From positions 1,122 to 65,121 of the forward strand of contig VSDK01010208.1 in NCBI GenBank assembly GCA_009767595.1: 64,000 nt of DNA, in the 5' to 3' direction. The stretch's first letter is position 1. Each line of letters begins with the position of its first letter. This DNA comes from Symbiodinium kawagutii (lineage: Eukaryota > Sar > Dinophyceae > Suessiales > Symbiodiniaceae). The notes beneath the pieces were generated by a model. The model was not told the DNA's origin and made no database searches. It worked only from the letters and a program-made list of their open reading frames with translations. Positions 31,866 through 41,400 of this stretch are shown one piece after another. The position numbers and the translations under genes were made by a program.

Positions 31866-32537
31866 CACATGCCCCCACAAGGCTTCAAAAGGTAAAATGC
31901 CGAAAACGTGCAACAAAAACAAAAACACAACTCTTGCTAGCAAAGTAGGTCAATGTCAATCGACAGAGCCCCCTCTAACAATTTGGCCCATATTTGGCCC
32001 CATCTTCCAAAATCTTCCAAACATAGAAACTCAACATACCCAATGTATACCCAACATCAACAGTAGGAAGTGTAGTACCTTATGCACGGCAATCACAATT
32101 ACTACATTTCTAGAGAGCCCGAAATCGCTATTTGCAACGAACCATGTTTGAATATCGACCTCATCGCCCTCCAACGAGAATATCAACAATTCCACCAACA
32201 TCCACCAACAATTGTATTGCTGTGCTGGCCGTCTTCTTCGCGAAGCCATGCGAATAGTTTGAGACCTACTCCGAGAAAAACAGAGAGACATAAAGAGAGA
32301 CATAGAGAATGCAGAAATAGATGTAAATTGGGAGAGAGAGAGAGAGATAGACACTGACTGATAGATCAATACAAGCAGATGGGTAGATCCATCGGTGCCG
32401 ACAGAGAGATAAAGAGACAAATGGAATGCTAAATAAACTGAGGAAGACAGATAGAACACAGGATATTCATAAGTATAGGTCTAGAAACGGCTTCAGAGAC
32501 GAAAACTGAATACATACATGGACACACACACAGAGGG
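31866..32537. other. AT- and GA-rich stretch before the gap
   Basis: A GA microsatellite lies at 32330-32347, and ATAGAC/GACAGA words are common. No gene is supported. Confidence 0.5.
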
Positions 32538-32837
32538 NNNNNNNNNNNNNNNNNNNNNNNNNNNNNNNNNNNNNNNNNNNNNNNNNNNNNNNNNNNNNNN
32601 NNNNNNNNNNNNNNNNNNNNNNNNNNNNNNNNNNNNNNNNNNNNNNNNNNNNNNNNNNNNNNNNNNNNNNNNNNNNNNNNNNNNNNNNNNNNNNNNNNNN
32701 NNNNNNNNNNNNNNNNNNNNNNNNNNNNNNNNNNNNNNNNNNNNNNNNNNNNNNNNNNNNNNNNNNNNNNNNNNNNNNNNNNNNNNNNNNNNNNNNNNNN
32801 NNNNNNNNNNNNNNNNNNNNNNNNNNNNNNNNNNNNN
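32538..32837. other. Assembly gap of 300 N
   Basis: Exactly 300 undetermined bases. The gap directly precedes an AAAG microsatellite and probably reflects failure to assemble through it. Confidence 0.99.
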
Positions 32838-32851
32838 AGAAAGAAAGAAAG

Positions 32852-32950
<99 letters not shown>

Positions 32951-33003
32951 AAAGAAAAGAAAAGAAAAGAAATAAATAAAGAAAGAAAGAAAGAAAGAAA
33001 GAA
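32838..33003. repeat. AAAG microsatellite
   Basis: Near-perfect AAAG repeat with some AAAAG units at 32950-32970, running out of the gap. The 405-codon minus frame across the gap and this tract is an artefact. Confidence 0.98.
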
Positions 33004-33097
33004 AAAACAACATACAGAAATACAGATAGAGAATCAGAGATAGACATGCAGATTCACATAGACAGATGGATAAAGGAAAGAGAGGGATATATAGATG

Positions 33098-33147
33098 CAC
33101 AGACAGACAGACAGACAAACAGACGGACAGACAGACAGACAGACAGT
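33098..33147. repeat. CAGA microsatellite
   Basis: Repeated CAGACAGA with a few substitutions. A similar tract lies at 36630-36745. Confidence 0.95.
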
Positions 33148-33713
33148 CGCAGCATGTCACAGCCATGGATATTGTGCAAAAATGGGGTGAAACACAGAAA
33201 AAAAGACAGACGCCTTTGGCTCCTTTAGTGAATTGCTTTGCAATCCATTCATCACCCAACCCCCTCTTCTTGCCGTGAACTTCCGCAACCGCCTTGTGCC
33301 GCACTGCTGGTATTACATGATATGCTGGAGCACGGTGGTCTCTCAAGACTGACCAGTTGCCTTGCGCCCCCGTACTGTACCCGATGTGCTGCTTGTTGTT
33401 TGCACTGAAGGCTCGTGACAGTTTGAAAAAACGCGAAGCAAAAGAGAGAAGCATGGTGCGCAGCCGTGGGCAGTTGTTCGGACGCTGAATGGATGTTAGA
33501 GCACCGTAATTGTGGCACAGAGTCATGGTGTGATTGTGATTTACGTTACGTTTACGTTCATCAAGTTGTGAATGTTTAATTTCATCAAATGGTGTGGGTT
33601 CCGTTCTCTCCTCGAACATGTTGCATCTAACTTGAATGAAAGGCACCTGAGAGCCTGAGAAGTATTGAAATTCAGCAGTGAGAAATCGTGTGACACTATA
33701 GATTTTATTTCAG

Positions 33714-33753
33714 ATACTGCCAACGTTTGCTTTATGAAGCTTTGAGGTCACAG
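33714..33753 (+). CDS. Helical micro-exon
   Basis: The frame reads YCQRLLYEALRSQ between ATTTTATTTCAG, an excellent acceptor, and AG|GTGGGT, a good donor. Phase is 2 to 0. It joins to 34016 in phase 0 to give a continuous helix. Confidence 0.65.
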
Positions 33754-34015
33754 GTGGGTACAGCACAGAAAACACTCGTGCAGGAATTCATTCGGAGGCA
33801 TTGCCAAGTTCATGCACATGTTTCGCCACCAGGACGGGACCCGGATTACTCCAATGTGCTTTGTTTGACAGATGTTCAGTTGACGTTTGTGAACATGGGG
33901 CCGAGTAAGCTGAAGAACTTAAAGTAGTTCTTAATTTTTCTTTACGCGTCTTAACCTTGTCCAGAAAGGCCTTACAGTGGATCTCGTTTATTGTGACAAT
34001 TCCATGTTCCAACAG

Positions 34016-34113
34016 CAGCTAGAATTAATCAGACTTGTCACTTTTGCTGACAAACTTGTGCAGGATCACAAGCAAATTCTAGTGGGAAAACAAGCAGCGG
34101 TCGCCAAGCTGAC
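34016..34113 (+). CDS. Coiled-coil exon
   Basis: The frame reads QLELIRLVTFADKLVQDHK then QILVGKQAAVAKL and two bases of Thr. It follows GTTCCAACAG. The preferred end is a GA donor (GAGAAG), giving phase 2 and joining to 34201. The frame is open upstream to about 33965 (VDLVYCDNSMFQ), so the acceptor may lie farther left. Confidence 0.6.
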
Positions 34114-34200
34114 GAGAAGATAGGATGCCATGCCGTGAGGAGTCATTTTTTACACTGGGGCTAACCGATGCCAGTGGAAAGTAGAATCGATGATGACTAG

Positions 34201-34287
34201 GACGACAACCATGAAGACAATGGTGATCGCTGCCGATTCGGATACGAATGCTGATGATGTCCATGATGATGTGCATCTCCCCTTCTT
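34201..34287 (+). CDS. Acidic exon
   Basis: The frame starts TTTMKTMVIAADSDTN and ends ADDVHDDVHLPF, followed by GTAAGT, a consensus donor. The acceptor is GATGACTAG. Phase is 2 to 2, matching 34113. An Asp/His-rich tail after a coiled coil is seen. Confidence 0.6.
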
Positions 34288-34324
34288 GTAAGTCTCCTCA
34301 TGTTTCCGCACTATTTGAATTGTA

Positions 34325-34385
34325 TCCATTTGCCTGGGCGAGCGGCTTGAATTCCATTTGCCTGGGCGAGCGGCTTTGATTGGTT
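34325..34385. repeat. Direct repeat CCATTTGCCTGGGCGAGCGG
   Basis: Two tandem copies of about 28 bases begin CCATTTGCCTGGGCGAGCGG. They lie in the intron after the acidic exon. Confidence 0.9.
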
Positions 34386-34639
34386 GGTGTGCTTTTTGCA
34401 GTGTGAAGTGTAAAGTTGCGACTTGCATGCAGGAGTTAGCATGAGTTAGTCTCCAATCATGTCTCACACACACACATCATGTGCACTGAAGCGGTTCTTG
34501 CGGTGATAAAGGCCCTTTTTCGAGTCTCAGGTGGTCTCAGTCGTGCCTGGCTGTTTTGTTTGTACATAATGTTTGCATCAAAAGTCTTCCTCCGAGACCT
34601 CTCTTTCGGAGCTGCGTTCTTGCCTGCGTGCCGTGCCCG

Positions 34640-34980
34640 TTTTTGGGCCACAGTCGTGGCAGGCGCAAGGGAAAGCGTTGGCCAGTCTTGGGCTCTAGGC
34701 ATTTGTGGCAGGCACAAGGGATTCATGTTTTTCAAAACGTGGAATTGTTGGCCGGAATTGTGTCGCAAAAGCATTTCGTGATCTTGAGTTTTCGTTTCAC
34801 CACAGGTCGAAATGCTCGATTTGGGAGACTGTCTTCGTTCTTGGATCCGCTGTGTCCAGATATGTCATGATATCTCCAAATCATTTTTGCGTGACAGGTG
34901 CAGGTGTTCGTGTGCCTCAGGATCACTTTTTCGTGGCAGGCGCAATATTTTGTAGCATAGAATCGGAAAGCGCACGGGGA
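34640..34980. repeat. TCGTGGCAGGCGCAA-type dispersed words
   Basis: Four related words occur: GTCGTGGCAGGCGCAAGGG (about 34653), TTGTGGCAGGCACAAGGG (34703), GCGTGACAGGTGCAGG (34889) and TTCGTGGCAGGCGCAAT (34930). They are unevenly spaced. Confidence 0.6.
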
Positions 34981-35114
34981 CGGAGTCATCAGGTGACTTT
35001 CGCACCTCGCTTTTGCATCTCGCGTGCGCGCGGTGCAAATTTTCATTTCACTTGCGAAAGTGTTTGCAGACTGCGGGTGGGATCGCTCTCGCCTTCGCGC
35101 AGCGCTTGTTTGTG

Positions 35115-35388
35115 CTCTCAGAAAGATCTGGCGGGGTCTTTTACAGAGACCCTGCAGAGAGGCTCTTGCCAAGGGATATTCCACAGGACATTGCTGAGGG
35201 ACCTCCCCACTGATTTGGCCAAGGCATCTCCTGCAATTGGGGATTTTGCCGAAAGACTTCGTTTAGAGGGTTCCTGCAGGGATCTTGCAAACATTTCTCC
35301 CACAGTTATCTTGCCAAGAGGCCCGATGATCTGCCGGGATTTCGTTTACGCAACTTATGCTGACTTCCTTCCTATTATGCGCGTGTAA
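35115..35388 (+). CDS. Coding-like 3' part of a long open frame
   Basis: A plus frame is open from 34705 to 35388. The last third reads DLAGSFTETLQRGSCQGIF, then DLPTDLAKASPAIGDFAERL and RDLANISPT, a loose repeat of Asp-Leu-Ala/Pro segments of about 15-20 residues. The DNA shows GGATCTTGC/GGATATTCC words, so this may be a decayed repeat and not a gene. No splice sites were fixed and no domain is recognised. Confidence 0.3.
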
Positions 35389-35441
35389 GAATTTCTTGCC
35401 ACCGAACTGTTTGGGATCTCATGGGTTCTCTTGCTCGGTCA

Positions 35442-35513
35442 AATTCTATGTCTATATCCCATATTCTTGTCTTCTTTATTCTATGTCTATATCCCACATT
35501 CTTGTCTTCTTTA
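35442..35513. repeat. 36-base tandem duplication
   Basis: Two copies of ATTCTATGTCTATATCCCAY followed by ATTCTTGTCTTCTTT lie side by side, differing at one base. Confidence 0.95.
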
Positions 35514-35745
35514 TCAGATATGAATTTGTTTAACATATGTAAATATATATTTTTTTTAAATATATCTAGATATGTATGTATGTAGATATTTTGGTACTTT
35601 TTGATATGGACATGTGTGTATGTGTGTGTGAAGCGAGTTGCGGTTGCTGATTATGTTTGCACCTTTTTTGGGAATTGACGGATTTTTTTGCGGCCAAATG
35701 TTGGTGTGGAGATCTTCACGGTGTCAGCATGACCCATGTCCACCA

Positions 35746-35832
35746 GGTGCCATGGGCGCATCCGCTGAGCTGAGGTCGTGGGCGTTTAGCCACAAGCCGC
35801 TTGGATTGCCCTGCCGCGGAGAAGGGTACTGT
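35746..35832 (+). CDS. Coding-like exon
   Basis: After GTCCACCAG the frame reads AMGASAELRSWAFSHKPLGL then PCRGEGYC. Entry is phase 1. A possible GT donor lies at GTACTG. No match in phase to 34287; it may belong to another transcript. Confidence 0.35.
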
Positions 35833-36254
35833 TTTGTCTTGCTCTCATTTTTTCGTGGATGCTGATGACTCCTCTCATGAGTCTGTCTTTTTTATGTTTG
35901 TGTTGTTTCTGCAAATTAGCTGATGATCGTGCACTGAACTGGCAGCTTCGGATTTACATGATGTTGGCATGCCAAGATGAGATCACAAGTAGCGCAAGAC
36001 GCCTATGCATATGCAAATCTGTGCCATGACAGAGGCAATTGAATGCACATGGAAATCGACTCACAGATGTGGCATTGTGAAGTCCAAAAAGGCGGACATT
36101 TAGATTGTAATGATTCAATGGTTGTAATATGTCGATAGACGACATGAAATTTGTAAACTAAGAGATACTAAGTAAAATTACTAAGACATTGTGCGCATGG
36201 AGATGCCTGGAAGGGAGCTAAACCGTTGCATTTCGGCTGGATCAACGCACCAAG

Positions 36255-36475
36255 GTACTGGTTCAAAGGTTATGAATCTTGGAACAAGCAGCCAAAGCCA
36301 AGGCTGGACCTAAGAGGAGCGAAGTTTTTATGACCTCGGTGGTGTGACCATGAGCATGGGCAAGTGCAAGCTGATTTGGCTCCATCCCTAGGTGAAAATG
36401 CTTCACACTCCAAAGGATCAAGCACACCAAGCGCAACTGCTTCCGACAAAGCCGCTGAAGCTGCTAGCACGCTTC
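36255..36475 (+). CDS. Coding-like region with two candidate frames
   Basis: One frame after CACCAAG reads YWFKGYESWNKQPKPRLDLR and fits 34287 in phase 2. Another reads EQAAKAKAGPKRSEVFMTS. A third, from about 36340, reads DHEHGQVQADLAPSLGENAS, then SDKAAEAASTLLS. Two exons with an intron between them is the likeliest reading, but the junction is not clear. The complementary minus frame (36270-36470) is Ala/Cys-rich and is regarded as a shadow. Confidence 0.35.
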
Positions 36476-36629
36476 TCAGTTTTCAGCCAAGTATCTAGCA
36501 GTTTTTTTGAGGAAGCAATCATGGTCAATCACAAGGAATAACAAGGAATATCTGGTTAGGATGAACTAACAGCCAAATTTGGCAGAGTGAAACACAAATG
36601 GCTCACAAATGGCTCACAAACGACACTGT

Positions 36630-36760
36630 AACATACAGACAGGCATACAGACAGACCAGACAGACGGACAGACAGACCGACATCCAGACATCCAGACATG
36701 CAGGCATCCAGACATGCCGACATACAGACGGACAGACATGCAGACAGGCATACCGAGTGC
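36630..36760. repeat. CAGA and CAGACAT repeats
   Basis: CAGACAGA units pass into ATCCAGACATG and ATACAGACGG words. Cys/Leu-rich frames on the minus strand are repeat translations. Confidence 0.9.
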
Positions 36761-36764
36761 AAAC

Positions 36765-36890
36765 GAACGTTAACATGCCCCACCCCACCCAACCCCGTGC
36801 CCCATGTAGCATCAATTTCCGAAGCGAGTGCAAGTGACCGTCAACATGCCCCACCCCACCCCACCCAACCCCACCCCACCCCACCCCAGC
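36765..36890. repeat. GTTAACATGCCCC plus CCCCA tract, two copies
   Basis: GAACGTTAACATGCCCCACC (about 36767) and GACCGTCAACATGCCCCACC (about 36836) are each followed by CCCCACCC runs. The reverse complement of the same element lies at 9918-9955. Confidence 0.85.
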
Positions 36891-37056
36891 CACTCGCCAG
36901 GTCACCCATTGCGGAGCTCCCGCTGGGTCATCCAGTTCCATCTGTAGATCACATTGAAACTGCGGCCCCACTAGCGTTGTAAGGGTTTACGAAAATATTT
37001 TTGAAAACTCTGACAGCCCCACGGCCCTCTTTGCGCCCCTGACCAATAGCAACAAG

Positions 37057-37185
37057 GTGTCGACAACCAACAGGAATTGCCAGCCACAAAAAAGTGGACG
37101 ACATGAAAGAATAGCGCAAGGAAAACAAGAAAGCAAAGCAATCAACCAACCAACGGAAACAAACAGCCAGAACGTCCAACAGCAG
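37057..37185 (+). CDS. Gln/Asn/Lys-rich exon
   Basis: Forty-three codons read VSTTNRNCQPQKSGRHERIA, QGKQESKAINQPTETNSQNV and QQQ. The exon starts after AGCAACAAG and ends at CAGCAG before a GT donor (GTACCA). Phase 0 to 0 fits 37327. The polar composition suggests a disordered segment. Confidence 0.5.
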
Positions 37186-37326
37186 GTACCACAGCAACAA
37201 CATGACACAAACATATACATATATACAAACATATCATTTTTCGCAGCAGCGGGGTCATTGAGTTGTGCAGTATTGAAGTGGTCTTGGCTTGCCGACTTGC
37301 CGAGGTTCCAGCAGCAGTGATTTCAG

Positions 37327-37471
37327 CAAAATCAGCAAACAAATCACGACTGGAGCAATGAGTATGAGCACCTGGTCCGCATGTGTTTGGCACTGGTCGC
37401 AGTACCAAACAACTTAGGAAAGGAGAAAGCACCCTGGCACTCCGCAAACCACGCGGGGGGACAGAAGGATG
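37327..37471 (+). CDS. Exon following the Gln-rich exon
   Basis: After GTGATTTCAG the frame reads QNQQTNHDWSNEYEHLVRMC, LALVAVPNNLGKEKAPWHSA and NHAGGQKD. A GT donor (GTACTT) ends it in phase 1; a GA donor six bases earlier is also possible. Together the two exons read as a polar linker entering a small helical region. No domain is recognised. Confidence 0.5.
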
Positions 37472-37956
37472 GTACTTGCTTTTGATTCCTGGATGTGCGG
37501 GATCTCCGGCAATAGAGCAGCCAGATATCACGTGAAGTTCACGATGTTTTTTGGGGGAAGTGTCCACTTACATCCAGTTGCATCAGACACAGATCACATG
37601 ACGATGAGTAAAGGTGACCCGCCAGCTCACGAAAAGATCCACTTTCACATTTGCAGACGCTCAACTATGCGACTTTGCAAGTTGGTAGGTCAGGAGTCTC
37701 ACTAAATCAATACTCAAAAGCTGCCATACTGTATCTTTATACGCAGATTTTCCACCTTGGGCTTATACTGGAAGACATTAGGGTTGCTACCTGCTTGTTG
37801 ATAAGCTTCCCTTTCTATCGTGAAGACGCCTGGGCCACAAAATCTTCACCCTTCAGGATATACTGTAGTCCATCGGTCAAGATTGTGTTGTTGACAAGGG
37901 TGCTGTAGTGCAGAGACGCCCAAAAATCCCACACAATTCAAGAATGTAAAGGTTAC

Positions 37957-38049
37957 CTTGAATATCGATATTCGTTTCCAAACATGATTGACTGTTGGGC
38001 TTGTGTGAATAGACCTCCAGATGTCAATGCAGAACGTGTCCTCATTGAC
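37957..38049 (-). CDS. Minus-strand gene, third exon
   Basis: Thirty-one codons on the minus strand read VNEDTFCIDIWRSIHTSPTV and NHVWKRISIFK. The acceptor is CTGACATCAG and the donor GTAACC, both clear. Phase is 0 to 0. It joins the exon at 38165-38398. A further minus frame at 37824-37908 (NNTILTDGLQYILKGEDF, then a stop) may be the last exon, but its phase does not match directly. Function unknown. Confidence 0.6.
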
Positions 38050-38164
38050 CTGATGTCAGATGTCTTCGGCTGCACCCCATAGTGTTGCATAGCGTTGTGT
38101 TGGCACGCCCTTCTGGAGTCGTCCTTGGTAGAGTATTGGTAGAGTAGAGTGGCATTTTAACCAC

Positions 38165-38398
38165 TTTCTTTTTTTCCCCCGGTGACATGCTCCCAAGCAA
38201 TTCCGTATGGCATTGAAACATATTGAAACCATTTGAAACCGCTGATGATATGAAGCCCAATTCAGGATAAGTATGTAAGCCTATTTTTGTGCAGAATGGA
38301 ATGAAGATGTCCGCCGAATCAAGATTTGCCATTCCGTGACAGGATATGTCGTCTAGCCGGATTATGACACGCCAGACGAGAAAACTAGATTCATTGGG
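38165..38398 (-). CDS. Minus-strand gene, second exon
   Basis: Seventy-eight codons read PNESSFLVWRVIIRLDDISC, then GMANLDSADIFIPFCTKIGL and a Gly/Asn-containing end before GEKKK. The acceptor is GATCTACAG. The donor is inferred as GTGGTT, which gives phase 0 into the third exon. The mix of strands and turns suggests a globular protein. It does not resemble a coiled coil or a repeat. No family is recognised. Confidence 0.55.
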
Positions 38399-38452
38399 CT
38401 GTAGATCATGACTGTAATTCAAGTTTGGTTATTGCTGTTTGGGATGGTTGGC

Positions 38453-38793
38453 CTGTTCCCAGCAGGTCAGCTCACTGACAAAATCGCCTTGTTGGAGCAA
38501 GCACTTGTCAATCGAGATGCTGAGAGCCATGGATGCATTGGCGTGCAAGAAGTAGGTGTGCTGATGTGTTTCAATCCATGAGGTTGCAGTTGAAAGGTCA
38601 AAATCTACGAAATTAATGGGTAAATTTGGGCTGCCACTTGATCCTGCATGGGGGGAGCATGCTGTTGCTGCAGGAGAGCTTGGTAGATTTGGTAGTTGAC
38701 TGTTGTTGGATGTGTTGTTCTTTTGTTGCTCATGCCGCAGCAAGCATGGGCTTGAACGTTGTGATGCTTGAGCGCTCACTTTCCTGAGTTGTC
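38453..38793 (-). CDS. Minus-strand gene, first recognised exon
   Basis: The exon follows a pyrimidine-rich acceptor (TTTTGATTCTTGTTTCATTG, then CAAG). It starts with a polar, Ser/Gln-rich stretch (KVSAQASQRSSPCLLRHEQQ; NNTSNNSQLPNLPSSPAATA) and becomes folded-looking (LPINFVDFDLSTATSWIETH, HANASMALSISIDKCLLQQ). It ends at GGGAACAG before a GC donor (GCCAAC). The 341 bases run phase 1 to 0. The plus strand has a coiled-coil-like frame here (KIALLEQALVNRDAE), which is taken as a shadow because three minus exons agree in phase. Confidence 0.6.
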
Positions 38794-38839
38794 CTTGCAA
38801 TGAAACAAGAATCAAAAAGCAGCACCCCCAAATGATTAA

Positions 38840-39125
38840 TTACTGGCTTGAGGATAAAGAAGGTCCACCAGATTTCACCCTTTTCACCAAAATCATTTTG
38901 TCTTTCGCCTGTCTTCTAGCCTCTTTTTTCCCTCTGATTGTTTCTTCGTTTTTTTTTCTCTTGCATTTTGTTTCCTTCTCAGCTCTTTCTATTTTCTTCT
39001 TCACCAGGAACTCTTCTCTTCCCTCTTCTGCGCTCTTGATTCTTTGCTCTGGTCTCTTCTTTCCTTTCGCTGTTTCACTTCTCGGCTCTCGTGTTTTCTC
39101 TCTGCTTTCTCCTCTTTTCATCTTA
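38840..39125. repeat. Pyrimidine-rich tract
   Basis: The plus strand is rich in TTCTTTC/CTCTTCT words, giving a Lys/Glu/Arg-rich minus frame of 93 codons. This could be the polypyrimidine tract upstream of the minus-strand exon or decayed TTCT repeat. It is not called a gene. Confidence 0.6.
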
Positions 39126-39307
39126 TCTTAGTCGCACTCTGATAGTACGAGCAAGTAGGTGCTTGCAGGCAGTAGTATATGTTTATAGTGTAATTCTATC
39201 TGCTACCTATTAGTTGGGAATTGGCAGGTGAGCATCGTTCTCAATTGGCGTTAGTTTGCTTCCCTTTTCGTGGGCATTTATTCAATGGTCAAGTAAATGT
39301 TGAGTAC

Positions 39308-39560
39308 GTCTCGCGCCGTCTCGCGAAAGCATTTCTTTCGCGAAAGCTCGCAAAAGCAATGTTTGTATGCATTTGTATTTTCTGATGTGTTATGCTATAT
39401 TATATTATGTTGTTCGGGCTTCGCGAAAGCAACAGTCACCAAAATCATACAAAATCACAAAAGGTGGGTTTCGCGAAAGCCCCCGAAGGCAAATCAACAT
39501 CCAAAGCACGAAAGCAAAAACCTCAGCCGGGAAAGCTCCGTGCAAGCTTTCGTGTAAGCA
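39308..39560. repeat. TTTCGCGAAAGC palindromic words
   Basis: The palindrome TTTCGCGAAA occurs at about 39344. Shorter TCGCGAAAGC copies occur near 39322, 39420 and 39470. Degenerate AAAGCTCGC, GAAAGCTCC and GCAAGCTTTCGTG words follow. The plus frame here is a repeat translation. Confidence 0.75.
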
Positions 39561-39609
39561 AAAAAATCATTTCAATTGCCGGCGGCAAAGAATTTGGAAC
39601 ACAGCTCAG

Positions 39610-39835
39610 GTGGCACTAGGACAGGGTAGTAGTAAGTACGTAATTGGTTTTTAGATGTTTTTAGGTAATTGGTTAGTATATATATAGGTAATGAGCAGGC
39701 GTTATACCAGGTGGCTATAGCAGGTGGTTATAGCAGGTGGTAGCAGGAGACAATAATTAGTCATAGTAGGCACCAGGTATCAGAAGGTAGTCCTAGGTAA
39801 TAGTTGGTGGTAGGTGATAAGAATGGTAGGCTTTT
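39610..39835. repeat. GGTAG/AGTAG degenerate repeat
   Basis: Degenerate words such as AGGTGGTTATAGC and AGGTAATTGG, with two tandem copies of GCAGGTGGTTATA. No gene is seen. Confidence 0.7.
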
Positions 39836-40144
39836 GGATCTTGGGAGTAGGTTTGATTCATTGGGAGCTGGCAAATGAAAATACGCAAAAAAATCTGCTT
39901 CAGACTGATTGAAAATGATTGAAATCTGCTTCAGATTTGATTTTTTCCCAGCCAGGCTCTGCCAGGTGAGAGTTTCTAGATTTTATGCCAGCTATGCCAC
40001 GACACGCGCCCCACTGGGAGCACACAGAGCACAGCACCGCGGGCTCCGCTCCAATGGGCTCCATGTTTAAGGCAAGGTATATAATGCGTTGCCATGCGGT
40101 GAGGCCTTCCCAACTGTTTTGGGGCTCGCCGGACCCGAAAGATG

Positions 40145-40240
40145 CAAAATGCCTGAAAGTCTCAGAAGGTCAGATAGAATGCCAGAAAGAATGCCAGATA
40201 TTCTAGAAACGATGTCAGATTGATATGTCATTCTGAGGAT
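40145..40240. repeat. ATGCCAGAAAGA dispersed repeat, short copy
   Basis: AGATAGAATGCCAGAAAGAA followed by TGCCAGATATTCTAG matches words of the 16.0-16.6 kb block. A longer degenerate copy lies at 40855-41110. Confidence 0.75.
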
Positions 40241-40353
40241 CACTCGAAGCAAAGTATCATGTTTGTGCATTTTTGGCTGCGGAAACCCATGAAGCCTTTG
40301 AATAGTTTTATTTGCTGGTTTCGATGTCTTACATACTGGAAGTTGATTAACAG

Positions 40354-40473
40354 GGCCGGGATGGGTGAGTTTTCATCAGTGGCAGCGTTGATCAGCATTG
40401 CAGAGCAAGAAAAGCTGGAAAGTCTCTTAGGACGAGCCATGCGAATACTACAATGCACCAATGAGATCCAAAG
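40354..40473 (+). CDS. Helical exon starting the 40-49 kb chain
   Basis: The frame reads AGMGEFSSVAALISIAEQEK, then LESLLGRAMRILQCTNEIQ and two bases of Arg. The acceptor is GTTGATTAACAG and the donor AG|GTAACG. The 120 bases run phase 2 to 2. The composition is amphipathic helix. An in-frame Met near the start could be used if this is a first exon. Confidence 0.62.
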
Positions 40474-40659
40474 GTAACGTCACAGATACCACTTGGGGAG
40501 AATCAATGAGAATCACGCGGCAAAAATTGCACTTTGAGGATTGGTTTGACCAACCAGTCAGGTGAGGATGTAATGTTATGTCTTTGACTCAGCTCATCGC
40601 GTCTCTGACCGACTCTTTCTTGCAATCTCCATCTCCGTTGTGTCTTTCCTGTTCTCGTC

Positions 40660-40815
40660 ATGGTCATCACGATGTGTGTGCAGTGGACTTGGGTCCAGAT
40701 TTCCGTATCTTGCCGGAGCCTTGCTCCTGCCAGCTTGCCCAGCGCAGGATCCGCAACCCATGTAGAGCGTACGTCCAACTACGTGCAGAAGACATATTGG
40801 AGCACGTGGCAGTTG
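40660..40815 (+). CDS. Coding-like frame, uncertain
   Basis: One plus frame reads DLGPDFRILPEPCSCQLAQR, then NPCRAYVQLRAEDILEHVAV. It lies between two chain exons, but no entry phase fits and the other plus frame is open too. It may be an alternative exon or part of the adjacent repeat at 40855-41110. Confidence 0.3.
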
Positions 40816-41317
40816 ATATGCAGACAATCCGACCGCCTCATGTTATTGGATATGTCGGAACATGTCTCAGTTTGTGTGTGTCAGGCATGTCAAAGCGAAT
40901 GTCGCTCCCAGTGCATGCCAGTCTTCACGGCAGAACACTTGTCATCTCACTTCCGGCAGAACACATTTGTTAGAACATGTCAATGCGGTAGTCAAACACA
41001 TGTCAGCGCATATGCCAGATACTGTAGTAGGTCAGTCTTTGTACCAGGCCCATTGTCGAGATGCATGACCGATGCGTGACGGCTGGTACGTCAGAAATGT
41101 CAGTTCGTACGGCAGTATGTGTATGTCAGAAGAGCCCGAGCCGTTGTGCATGTGAGAATCATGTCGAAAGTCCGGGCACGCCCCGATCAACCCAACATGT
41201 TGAGCAAATAAGCATGTATAATCATGTATATATATATATATATCATTGGCAGACCATGATCCGATGGTTTCAGTTTCAACCATGCAGTGGCATTTGTTGG
41301 TGAATATGTTGTCCGAG

Positions 41318-41400
41318 GGCGAAAATTATGCTTCAGAGTTGTGAAGATATGGAAGAAGCTGGTGCCCTTGCTCTAGCCAAAGTGAAGCTGGACTGCTGCG
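41318..41400 (+). CDS. Helical exon of the 40-49 kb chain
   Basis: The frame reads AKIMLQSCEDMEEAGALALA then KVKLDCC. It starts after TTGTCCGAG in phase 2, completing Arg with 40473. Its end is uncertain: a GA donor at 41401 leaves phase 1, and GT or GA sites at 41382 and 41391 would leave phase 0 for the next exon. Confidence 0.55.

Noticed and set aside
32429..33646. Minus-strand open frame of 405 codons, the longest in the window
   Set aside because: It runs through 300 N and the AAAG and CAGA microsatellites; its Phe/Leu/Ser repeats are translation of simple sequence.
38460..38580. Plus-strand coiled-coil-like frame KIALLEQALVNRDAE
   Set aside because: It lies opposite a minus-strand exon that is longer, has a pyrimidine-rich acceptor and agrees in phase with two more exons; the plus frame is taken as its shadow.
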